Shown: positions 17,840-25,497 of the stretch, in pieces
Layout: every line of letters starts with the position of its first letter
How positions within the stretch are numbered: the first letter of the stretch is position 1
Assembly (NCBI GenBank): GCA_025059715.1
Contig: JANXCE010000010.1
Location: 1 to 62,896, forward strand
DNA length: 62,896 nucleotides
From: Caldimicrobium sp.
GTDB lineage: Bacteria; Desulfobacterota; Thermodesulfobacteria; Thermodesulfobacteriales; Thermodesulfobacteriaceae
Reading direction: 5' to 3'
Position numbers and translations under genes: made by a program
The notes under the pieces: model-generated
Told to the model about the DNA's origin: nothing
What the model saw: the letters and a program-made list of their open reading frames with translations, nothing else
Databases searched by the model: none

Positions 17840-17964
17840 TATAGAAAATAATAATTCAAAAGGGCGTAAAATAAAGGCATAATTGCCCTTTTTGAGGTTG
17901 GATCCCTTTGATTTTCTATTTCAAAAGAACACTTCTAATTTTTACGAAAACACAAGGGAAGTTC

Positions 17965-17992
17965 TTGACGGTTGTCAAAAAGAATCTATTCT
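17965..17992 (+). promoter_or_regulatory. Promoter of tRNA-Ser
   Basis: TTGACG at 17965-17970 and TATTCT at 17987-17992 with a 16-base spacer, 23 bases before the tRNA. The -35 box is one arm of the short inverted repeat TTGACGGTTGTCAA. Confidence 0.5.
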
Positions 17993-18015
17993 ATTAGAAG
18001 AGGAGGTAATAGTTA

Positions 18016-18107
18016 GGAGGAGTGCCCGAGTGGCCGAAGGGGGCCGACTCGAAATCGGCTGAAGGGGCTTAAAGCTCCTTCCGGGGGTTCAAATCCCTCC
18101 TCCTCCG
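18016..18107 (+). tRNA. tRNA-Ser(CGA)
   Basis: A class II tRNA. The acceptor GGAGGAG (18016-18022) pairs with CTCCTCC (18100-18106), discriminator G18107. The anticodon stem GCCGA/TCGGC encloses the loop CTCGAAA, anticodon CGA. A long variable arm AGGGGCTTAAAGCTCCTT and a T arm GGGGG-TTCAAAT-CCCTC follow. CCA is not encoded immediately after the discriminator. It stands at the left edge of an accessory island, a usual integration position. Confidence 0.95.
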
Positions 18108-18124
18108 CGCTCACCAATTTTTTT

Positions 18125-18775
18125 TAAAGGCCTCAGCTCTTCCTTTCACTTTCCTAAACCTCACCTCTTCACCTCTTCCACTCTACTCTTAAACCCCCTA
18201 AATGTTCTCTCAAAATCCCTCCTTGTATCCTCAAACCTGAGCTTTGCCTCACCTACTACTTCGTCTCACCTACTATATACACCTCATATACACTTGCCTC
18301 CCATTCTGTTTGTCTTTCGCCAAAAAAGTTTATTCTCCTCATCCTCAGGCTCTGCCCCGATGAACCACTCCGTAACAATTATATTATATCTGCTCAATAC
18401 TTGAGGTAACTTCCTACAAACCTCATTCTCAAAGACAAAACTATTGGTCATAACTAATCCACCAAATTCCCCCCTTAAGCCCCTTATCTCTTTCTCTGCC
18501 CTTCTCTAAGCTACGGCTAATCCTCTTATCTCATCCTCTGCGCCTCAGCTAACTCACTAACCTTCTTCTCTGTCTCCCTTTGTGCTTTAGCAAATTCTCT
18601 TAATTTTTCCTTAATTCTCCTTTGTGCCTCTGCAACTCTTTTCTATGCCTTCAACTCACTGAAATTACTGGCCTTTACTAACTTGTCTGAAAAATCAAAT
18701 AGATCCTCCAACTCCTCCGCCTGCACAGGCTTAGAGACCTCCTTAACCCTCTGCGCTATCGCCCTTCGTCTCATT
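18125..18775 (-). pseudogene. Coiled-coil PD-(D/E)XK nuclease-like (DUF3782-type) pseudogene
   Basis: Minus-strand translation gives repeated coiled-coil text of the type REFAKAQRETEKKVSELAEA, then fragments LVMTNSFVFENEVCRKLP, EVYIVGET and VGEAKLRFEDTRRDFE. Together these match the layout of DUF3782-like proteins: coiled coil followed by a nuclease-fold domain with an EVDIVG...VGEAK core. Many stops and frame changes interrupt it. Such genes spread together with Rpn-like nucleases in thermophiles. Confidence 0.6.
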
Positions 18776-18929
18776 ACCTTAGACCTTATCCTTCATCTCA
18801 ACCTTTTCAAACCCCCTCATGCACTTAAATCCCCTCATATACCTGTCAAGTATTAAGAGAATTACTATTAAAACACATGTTCAAATCCGAACGCAGAAAC
18901 ACAAATCCAGGGCTTTCTCGCATAACCTC

Positions 18930-18958
18930 TTGCCTTCTCAACAGATTTCCCTTATACT
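18930..18958 (+). promoter_or_regulatory. Promoter of the Rpn-like gene (leaderless start)
   Basis: TTGCCT at 18930-18935, 17-base spacer, TATACT at 18953-18958. The ATG at 18965 follows 6 bases later with no ribosome site. Confidence 0.5.
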
Positions 18959-18964
18959 TCTTCT

Positions 18965-19987
18965 ATGGCAGAGCTTAAGGCCTATGATCTCTATGCCAAG
19001 GCAATCCTTAAAGACCCTGAAAATCTTAGGGTCTTCCTTCAAGAGTTTCTCCCAAAGGACCTCCTTCCCCACTTAGACCTCTCTCAGCTTTCTCTGGTCC
19101 CTGAAGAACAAATCTCCCTCCCCAAAGAAAAACGCCTCCTTCCTGACCTCATCGCCCAAGTCCCCTTCCTCGGAAAACCTCTTCAACTCTACATCCTCCT
19201 CGAACACAAATCCTATCAAGATCTCTCAGCTTACGCTCAAATCTTAAACTACATCTCCGCTCTTTTTGAAAAAACCCTCAAAGAAGGCTCAAAACCTATC
19301 CCCGTGCTTCCCTTCATCTTCTACCATGGAGAAAGGCCTTGGCTCTATCCTGTTGAGTTTGTGGAACTCTTTGAAATACCTCCTAAGATTAGGTCTTACT
19401 TTCTAAACTACAGAGTGTTACTTCTTGACTTGGTAAGCCTTAACCAAGAAGACCTTTTGAAGGGGATTGAGCTCTATAGTGTGGTGTATGCATATCTTTA
19501 TTTGCTTAGAAATCTTGATAGACCGCTTGAAGAGTTGTTGAGGGGGATAGTGAGGTTTGTAGAGGTGGTGGGTAAGTTAGGGGAAAGGGAAAGATGGTAT
19601 TTGGAGTGGTTTTTGTTGATAATTTCAAAGGAGAAGGGTCTTGACGAGGAGCAGGTGTTGATTAAATTAAGAGAGGTAGGAGGTGAGAGAGTGGAGTTTG
19701 AGTTGAAGACCTATTCAGAGAGGAAATACGAGTTGGGTTTGCAGCAGGGAATACAACTGGGCTTGCAACAAGGGTTACAACAGGGAAAGTTTGAGGGGCT
19801 ATTAGAAGATGCTCAGGAGATGGTGCTTGAGGTGATGGAGGTAAAGCTTGGGAGAGTGCCAAAACAACTGGAGGAGCAAATCAAAGCGGAAACTGATCGA
19901 GAGAAACTTAGAAAACTTCTTAGAGAATTGGTAATCACCTCAGAGCCTGAAAAGGTTCTCATTAAATTCGGTTATAGCCTCGATTAG
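18965..19987 (+). CDS. Rpn-family recombination-promoting nuclease / putative transposase (PF04754-like)
   Basis: A 340-aa protein with an N-terminal PD-(D/E)XK nuclease-like domain (about residues 5-190). The core residues appear as LLPDLIAQV and YILLEHKS (E-x-K) followed by LSAYAQILNY, the family order; FLQEFLPKDLL is the usual opening. The C-terminal half has glutamine/glycine repeats (GLQQGIQLGLQQG) and a helical tail. Related E. coli Rpn proteins are DNA endonucleases that promote RecA-independent recombination; here that is inferred. A dead relative lies at 498-1206. The gene sits between a pseudogene and IS remnants and appears to be leaderless. Confidence 0.8.
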   Translation: MAELKAYDLYAKAILKDPENLRVFLQEFLPKDLLPHLDLSQLSLVPEEQISLPKEKRLLPDLIAQVPFLGKPLQLYILLEHKSYQDLSAYAQILNYISALFEKTLKEGSKPIPVLPFIFYHGERPWLYPVEFVELFEIPPKIRSYFLNYRVLLLDLVSLNQEDLLKGIELYSVVYAYLYLLRNLDRPLEELLRGIVRFVEVVGKLGERERWYLEWFLLIISKEKGLDEEQVLIKLREVGGERVEFELKTYSERKYELGLQQGIQLGLQQGLQQGKFEGLLEDAQEMVLEVMEVKLGRVPKQLEEQIKAETDREKLRKLLRELVITSEPEKVLIKFGYSLD

Positions 19988-20023
19988 GGTATCTATATAT
20001 GCAAATTCAGAGAAAAGTTGCCT

Positions 20024-20066
20024 TGGATCTCTCCCCCCTTTTGGACAAATTATATGTTAGGGTTAA
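20024..20066 (+). repeat. IS-end-like inverted repeat, left copy
   Basis: CCCCCCTTTTGGACA at 20033-20047 is matched in inverse orientation by TGTCCAAAAGTGGGGGG at 22497-22513. The sequence that continues, TTTTGGACAAATTA then ATGTTAGGGT, recurs almost unchanged at 30565-30590 beside another IS remnant. It looks like the outer end of an insertion sequence. Confidence 0.5.
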
Positions 20067-20540
20067 AACCTAAAACATAAATCATCCCTATCCTTTCTGA
20101 AACTGGGTTGCCAGATTACTTCTTTGCTGCTACCAAAGAATTATACGAAGTCTACAGATTTGGCAACTTTCTTCCGGTAAAGCTTTACTTTCAAAAAACC
20201 GACCATACACAAGTAAGACATCTTAAATGGAATATCTGAACTAATCTATAAAAGGCTTCGAATCACCTTTATTTACCTGTCAAGTGTTTTTAATGGTCCC
20301 TTACACTATATGATTGGCGATTATCTTAGAATTTAGTATTGAAGAGAGTTTTGCTGTTCACAAAAGTTTTTATTCATAAAAATTGGGTTATCTCCTTGAT
20401 AAAACTGATTAAATTGAAAAGCATCTAAGAGATGCCATTCCCGACCTCAAATAGACTACTACAACACGGTTGCATAGTGGCATAAAGGTGATAGATATAG
20501 TAGTTAAATATATGGAAAACTAAAATATAAAATAGAAGGC
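20067..20540. other. Interval without an intact gene
   Basis: A coding-like plus-strand stretch around 20085-20236 (ending in a stop) gives text like ETGLPDYFFAATKELYEVYR but has no start and no recognised family. The rest is AT-rich and non-coding. A good ribosome site (GGGAGGTAAAG) for the next gene begins at about 20542. Confidence 0.4.
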
Positions 20541-20552
20541 GGGAGGTAAAGT

Positions 20553-21710
20553 ATGAAAGCCCAAGAAAGAGCTTTTAAGTTTCTAAGCATGGAAGGTAAG
20601 GTAAAAATACCTTTTTTTCAGCGAACTTATGTATGGACAGAAGATAACTGGGAAGAACTTTTAAATGAACTTTTGAATGAATCTAGAGAAACTAATTTTT
20701 TAGGAGCAATAATTCTCAAGCAGATACCTACAGCCTCTGGGGAACCAAAACAGCTTGAGGTTATAGATGGTCAACAAAGATTAACTACTTTGAGCATTTT
20801 GCTTAAAGCTCTGTTCGACACTCTTTCAGATGAAACCAAAAGGTATTGTGAAGGTGATGTTATGTCAATTTTGAAATATAGAAAAGATTTTACTTCACCA
20901 GATTACGAATTAAGAATTGAACATTCCCATGTAGATTCAGCAGCTTATAAAGCCGTTATGGAAAATACCTCAAGTGATTTTATACAACAGATCGATAATA
21001 ATTCTCATTTAATTTTGAGATGTTACAAATATTTTTATCAAAGATTAAAAGAAATGAGTGAGGAGAAAAAGAGATTTCTGCTTAACAGACTCCTTGATCC
21101 TGAGAACAAGATGTTAGTTGTCATAGATTTAGAAGAAAAAGATGATGAACAATTAATTTTTGACACTCTAAACACGGCTGGTGTGAGATTGACTGTTACT
21201 GAGATAGTTAAAAATGCTATTTTCAAAAGATTGATAGAACTTGATAATAAACAAAATGCTATTGAATTCTACAAAAAAACTTGGGAAGAGACCTTTTTGA
21301 AAGATGAGGAAACATTAAAATATTGGGAAACTGAGAGAGCTACAGGAAGGCTAAAACGAGATAATGCTGAGATATTACTTCATTGCATCGGGGTCATTAA
21401 GGGATTCTACGATCCCAACAAACACACCTTATCAGACCTTTCTAAGTTATACAAACAAGAACTTAAGAAGATAGATTCAAAAGATAAACTAAAAGAATTT
21501 ATTAAAGAAATAATAAACTATGCGAGAATTTACAGGGAGAAAATTATAACTCTAAGCAATGGAGAGACTTATTCTTTCGATGACTTCATTAAAAGGCTAC
21601 TTCATATTCTTGAAGTCCTGGAAATTTCAACCTTTCATCCCCTTATTCTTTTCGTATTCAATAAGTATAACGATGAAAAAAAAAGATTAAAAAAACTTTC
21701 TTTGAGTTAG
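20553..21710 (+). pseudogene. DUF262 domain half of a broken GmrSD-like restriction protein
   Basis: A 385-aa ORF with an N-terminal DUF262 (ParB/Srx-like NTPase) domain: KIPFFQRTYVWTEDNWEELL, then FLGAIILKQ and the diagnostic IDGQQRLTTLSILLKAL. In GmrSD/BrxU-type enzymes this domain hydrolyses NTPs and drives the C-terminal DUF1524 nuclease against modified phage DNA. The frame ends at 21710 just after an A-run. The sequence continues in another frame with FFELEKFIVRN, the normal DUF262 continuation, and meets a second stop 20 codons later. With more stops before 21807 the gene is probably dead, though this half may still be made. A strong GGGAGGT site precedes the ATG. It is more AT-rich than its neighbours, suggesting transfer. 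Confidence 0.75.
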
Positions 21711-21806
21711 AAAAATTTATCGTGAGAAACATGTTAGGGAAAATTGTATCTTGTTAAAAATTACAACTAACTTTGTAAACAATTTATTGATGATTGAAAT
21801 AGTCTT

Positions 21807-22322
21807 ATGAATAAGTTAAATGAAATGGAGTGGAGTAAAGTTAGCACGAGCTTACGTAAAATTTCCAATGATGATGCAAAATTATTATTATTTTGGGTAG
21901 CACTATATCGCCGATCCAAAGATGACAGATATGATGAAAAGAAACTGAAGTATGAATACGAATTAGAGCACATCATGCCAATAAAATGGGAGGAACTTTG
22001 GGGTTTAGATGTTGTCCCTCATCCAAATAACTCTCATTCACCTGAAGAGCAAAAGAGGGATAGAAACGAAAAAGTAAGGTGGATAGGTAACATGACCCTT
22101 CTTAAATCAAGTTTAAACAATGAAATCAAAAACAATAGATTTGATATTAAGATGGAAGGAAAAGGACAAAAAAAAGGCATAAAACACTATGCCACACTAT
22201 CTATAACCAGGGATGAGATCGTAGAACCCTATGAAAAGGGGGATAAGGTATGGAATGAGAGTAAAATAGAAGAAAGAACTAAAAAATCGGAAAGAGAAAT
22301 AGAAGAAATATGGGGAAGATAA
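21807..22322 (+). pseudogene. DUF1524 (HNH-type nuclease) half of the broken GmrSD-like protein
   Basis: A 171-aa ORF holding the DUF1524 nuclease: YEYELEHIMPIKW carries the catalytic His motif, IGNMTLLKSSLNNEIKNN is the conserved N-rich strand-helix segment, and NRFDIK and a final IW complete the usual layout. It belongs directly downstream of the DUF262 part; stops in its own frame between 21755 and 21806 and the frame change separate the two. There is no ribosome site at its first ATG. Confidence 0.75.
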
Positions 22323-22419
22323 ATATCCATTTGGTGAGAGAATCGATGAATAAATGGGCTTCTTAAAAAGGTATTAGTGTAATGCACTTTTAAATACCTC
22401 TCAGTTATCCTGATAGTCA

Positions 22420-22521
22420 CTGTGCATTAGGATAGGTAGTGCCTCAAGATGTTTGGAGGCTAAGGGTCACAATAGGTATGAGGTTAACACAAGGGATGTC
22501 CAAAAGTGGGGGGCATCCTAT
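22420..22521 (+). mobile_element. Insertion sequence 3' end remnant
   Basis: Plus-strand text CACTGTGCATTAGGATAGGT, then GATGTTTGGAGGCTAA, matches at roughly three bases in four the end of the transposase remnant at 30720-30770 on the minus strand. It is followed by ATGAGGTTAACACAA and the TGTCCAAAAG end repeat in both copies. Only the last few dozen codons of an integrase-type transposase remain. Confidence 0.55.
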
Positions 22522-22654
22522 TAGATATCCTTCTTTGTTCCTCTAAAAGGAAGAGATATGATACCCAGAAAATTAATTAAACCTCCTTGGTTAAATAAGA
22601 AAAAAGGACAAACAATCTTACTTGTTATTCCGCACAGAGTCATGGAAAACTAAT

Positions 22655-22682
22655 TTGACTTTTAAATAAAATCTATTATTCT
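22655..22682 (+). promoter_or_regulatory. Promoter of the tpx operon
   Basis: TTGACT at 22655-22660, 16-base spacer, TATTCT at 22677-22682, about 37 bases before the ATG. Confidence 0.4.
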
Positions 22683-22718
22683 TTGAAAAAACTCTCACCA
22701 AATTAAAGGAGGAGTGTC

Positions 22719-23225
22719 ATGGAAAGAAAAGTCACACTATTTGGAAATCCTTTAACTCTAATTGGAAAGGAAGTTAAAGTTGGAGACAGAGCTCCTGATT
22801 TTATTGCTTTGGATAAGGAGCTAAGGGAGATTAAGTTAAGTGATTTTAGAGGCAAAATCAAGGTTATAAGCGTTACTCCTTCTTTAGATACACCTGTTTG
22901 TGACCTTCAAGCTAAGACCTTTAATGAGCGAGCAAGTAAACTATCTGAAGATGTAGTAATAATTAATATCAGTATGGATTTGCCCTTTGCTATAGCCAGA
23001 TTTTGTTCTACGGCAGGAATAGACAAAATAGTTGTGCTTTCCGATCATCGAGAGGCCTCCTTTGGATTAAACTATGGCCTTCTTATAAAGGAACTTCGGC
23101 TTTTATGCAGAGCGGTGTTGATTATTGATAAAGAGGATATTATTAGATACTTGGAGATTGTGCCCGAGATTACCCAGCATCCAGATTATGAAAGAGTTTT
23201 CCAAGAATTGTCTAAAATTCTTTAG
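22719..23225 (+). CDS. tpx: Thiol peroxidase Tpx
   Basis: A 168-aa atypical 2-Cys peroxiredoxin reducing hydroperoxides with electrons from thioredoxin. The peroxidatic Cys61 is in SLDTPVCD with the upstream Thr; the resolving Cys96 is in ARFCSTAG, spaced as in E. coli Tpx (61/95). Full family length. AAAGGAGGAG precedes the ATG. It leads tpx-pfpI-wrbA-queH, an oxidative-stress cluster; thioredoxin and its reductase are encoded at 29.2-30.5 kb. Confidence 0.95.
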   Translation: MERKVTLFGNPLTLIGKEVKVGDRAPDFIALDKELREIKLSDFRGKIKVISVTPSLDTPVCDLQAKTFNERASKLSEDVVIINISMDLPFAIARFCSTAGIDKIVVLSDHREASFGLNYGLLIKELRLLCRAVLIIDKEDIIRYLEIVPEITQHPDYERVFQELSKIL

Positions 23226-23238
23226 TTGAGGTTCCAAA

Positions 23239-23763
23239 ATGAGAGCTCTCATAATTAGTGCGGATGGCTTTGAAGACACCGAACTTCTGTATCCCTTATA
23301 TCGTCTTATTGAAGAAGGAGTGCCAGTGGATATAGCTTCTATAAAAAGAGGTAACATTAAAGGGAAACATGGTTATGTAGTTTCCGCAAATCTATCTATT
23401 GAAGAGGTTGTTCCTGAAAATTACCAGCTATTGATACTTCCTGGGGGTAAAGCGCCATCCATTCTCAGAGAAAATCCCTTAGTATTAGATGTAGTTAAAA
23501 AATTTTTTAAGGAGAATAAGCTTATTGGTGCTCTTTGTCATGGTCCTCAAATTTTAGTCTCTACGGGACTTGTGGCAAATAGGAGAATGACTGGCTATAA
23601 GAGTATAGCCACGGAATTAAAGGAAGCAGGGGCAAGGTTTGAGGATACTGAGGTAGTGATAGATGGCAATCTAATAACTTCCCGAATGCCTGCTGATTTG
23701 CCTTATTTTATGAGGGCTATAATTAAGGCTTTAAAAAGTGCTCAAAAGGAGGAGGAACTATGA
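23239..23763 (+). CDS. DJ-1/PfpI family protein (protease or deglycase)
   Basis: A 174-aa protein of the PfpI subgroup. The nucleophile elbow is GALCHGP (Cys100-His101), preceded by ILPGGKAPSILRENP. The N-terminal GFEDTELLYPLY segment supplies the acidic active-site partner. Members are described as ATP-independent proteases in archaea and as glyoxalase/deglycase-type repair enzymes in bacteria; sequence alone does not decide. It lies 13 bases after tpx and overlaps wrbA by 4 bases. Confidence 0.88.
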   Translation: MRALIISADGFEDTELLYPLYRLIEEGVPVDIASIKRGNIKGKHGYVVSANLSIEEVVPENYQLLILPGGKAPSILRENPLVLDVVKKFFKENKLIGALCHGPQILVSTGLVANRRMTGYKSIATELKEAGARFEDTEVVIDGNLITSRMPADLPYFMRAIIKALKSAQKEEEL

Positions 23764-24368
23764 AGGTTTTAATAGTGTATTACAGCACTTTTGGAAATAC
23801 CTATAAAATGGCTCTTGAAGTTGCAGAAGGAGTAAAAGCTGTGCCTGGAACCATTCCAGTCATACGAACAGTGCCCGAGCTTATACCTGAGGAGATAATT
23901 CAATCACGAGAAGACTTGCGCAGAGGAAAAGAATTACAGAAGGATGTTCCTTTAGTTACCCTTGATGATTTTAGAGAGGCTGGAGCTGTAGCCTTTGGCA
24001 CCCCAACGCGTTTTGGAGCGGTATCTGCTCAACTAAAAAACCAGATTGATAGACTTTCCCCCCTTTGGCAAGAGGGGGCCTTAGAAGGCAAACCAGCAGG
24101 AATATTTGTCTCTACCGCTACTCTTCACGGTGGCCAAGAGATGACTATTTTCTCCTTGCTCCCCTCTCTTCTCCACTTGGGGATGATCTTCGTAGGTGTT
24201 CCCTATTCGGTGAGAAACCTCTTTACAACAAAGGGTGGTGGCTCCCCCTATGGACCTGGCCATGTAGCTGGGGATAACTCTCAAAGAGAGCTCGATAGCG
24301 ATGAAATAGCCATTCTCAGAGCCTTTGGTAAAAGACTTGCGGAAATCGGTCTAAAACTGATGAAATAA
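23760..24368 (+). CDS. wrbA: NAD(P)H:quinone oxidoreductase WrbA
   Basis: A 202-aa flavodoxin-fold protein. The FMN phosphate loop is YYSTFGNTYKMA at the N-terminus, followed by GTPTRFGAVSAQLKNQIDR and STATLHGGQEMT, all typical of WrbA. It reduces quinones by two electrons, avoiding semiquinones under oxidative stress. ATGA overlap with the pfpI gene and a GGAGGAAC ribosome site; queH follows 2 bases later. Confidence 0.95.
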   Translation: MKVLIVYYSTFGNTYKMALEVAEGVKAVPGTIPVIRTVPELIPEEIIQSREDLRRGKELQKDVPLVTLDDFREAGAVAFGTPTRFGAVSAQLKNQIDRLSPLWQEGALEGKPAGIFVSTATLHGGQEMTIFSLLPSLLHLGMIFVGVPYSVRNLFTTKGGGSPYGPGHVAGDNSQRELDSDEIAILRAFGKRLAEIGLKLMK

Positions 24369-24370
24369 CT

Positions 24371-24907
24371 ATGATACTTCTACACATCTGTTGTGGCCCC
24401 TGTGCCCTATATCCGGTGAGCTGTCTAAGGCAAAGGGGACTTTCTATTAAGGGTTTTTTCTACAACCCTAACATTCATCCCTACCAGGAATATCAGATGC
24501 GAATTCAAGCCTTAGAAAAGGTAGCCCAAATAGAAACCTTAGAGATAATCTGGCATAGAGAGTATGATTTGGAATATTTCCTTGAAGAAACACTCTTTCG
24601 GTGGCAAAAACCAAAGAGATGTGAAAGATGTTATTACCTTCGGTTAAAAAAGTGTGCAGAACTGGCGGTTAAACTTCGAGCTGAGGCCTTTACTACCACC
24701 CTGCTCCAGAGCCCCTTTCAATATCATGAACTTATAAGAGATATAGGCAAAGAGCTCGAAAGCCGATACAAAATTCCCTTCTATTATGAGGACTGGAGAG
24801 TAGGCTACAAAGAAGGTAAGAATAGGGCCAAAACACTTGCCCTATATCTTCAGAGATATTGTGGGTGTATTTTTAGCGAAAAGGAACGCTATCTTTCCCG
24901 TAGCTAA
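24371..24907 (+). CDS. queH: Epoxyqueuosine reductase QueH
   Basis: A 178-aa DUF208 protein, the non-cobalamin epoxyqueuosine reductase that completes queuosine in tRNA. It carries HICCGPC at the N-terminus (Cys7, Cys8, Cys11), CERCYYLR (Cys84, Cys87) and YCGC (Cys164, Cys166), the cysteine set of the Fe-S and metal sites. Last gene of the tpx operon by spacing (2 bases after wrbA); its function is not obviously tied to peroxide defence. Confidence 0.93.
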   Translation: MILLHICCGPCALYPVSCLRQRGLSIKGFFYNPNIHPYQEYQMRIQALEKVAQIETLEIIWHREYDLEYFLEETLFRWQKPKRCERCYYLRLKKCAELAVKLRAEAFTTTLLQSPFQYHELIRDIGKELESRYKIPFYYEDWRVGYKEGKNRAKTLALYLQRYCGCIFSEKERYLSRS

Positions 24908-24951
24908 TAGCTTGTTATAATTAATTACTAAAAGAGGAGGTGGATATAACT

Positions 24952-25401
24952 ATGGGTCTCTTTGATAAGGTGATAGATTTCATCAATAAACAAAGGATTA
25001 AAGCGGAAAAGGATAATATACTTGTCTCTGCAATTAATCAGATTATGCAGGAAGATCTGGGATGGCGTCCTAAAAAACTTAGCTTTGGAGTGGATAAACA
25101 TGAACTGGAATACTATAAACCAGATAGTCCCCTCTCGGAGCTTGATATAGAAGCGGAGAGGTCTGGTGGTAAACTTTATCTCAAATTTGAGGGTGAGTTA
25201 AAATTTGGAGGAGCCTTAGGTAGTCTTTTAGAAGACCTCTTTGATGTAGATTTGGAGAAGGAAATTAAATACCACATAGTATTGAATCTCTCAGACTTTG
25301 TTAACGATAATTTAGAATTGATAAACGAGGAAGAGTTGAGAAGAATTTTAGTCTCCTATGTTGCCTCCATTGAAGAGAGGGCTAAGAATTATATTTCCTA
25401 A
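24952..25401 (+). CDS. Hypothetical protein
   Basis: A 149-aa soluble, acidic protein from the ATG at 24952 (11 bases after AGGAGG); a GTG at 24940 would add four residues but overlaps the ribosome site. I do not recognise a family. The N-terminal 20 residues form a charged helix, the middle is beta-rich (SPLSELDIEAERSGGKLYLK), and a helical end contains LINEEELRRILVSYV. It lies between queH and secA, about 45 bases after queH. Confidence 0.7.
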   Translation: MGLFDKVIDFINKQRIKAEKDNILVSAINQIMQEDLGWRPKKLSFGVDKHELEYYKPDSPLSELDIEAERSGGKLYLKFEGELKFGGALGSLLEDLFDVDLEKEIKYHIVLNLSDFVNDNLELINEEELRRILVSYVASIEERAKNYIS

Positions 25402-25497
25402 TTAACTTTTCACTACTTGCTTGTCTTAATACTAAAAGAGATTAAATTTACATTATAAACTTGGCTAAGTTTAATCACCGCAGGGGTAGAGAAAACT

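Noticed and set aside
18841-20285. Shared word TACCTGTCAAGT at about 18841 and 20275 as transposon ends flanking the Rpn gene
   Set aside because: Only about 12 bases match, in the same orientation, with no similarity beyond; likely chance.
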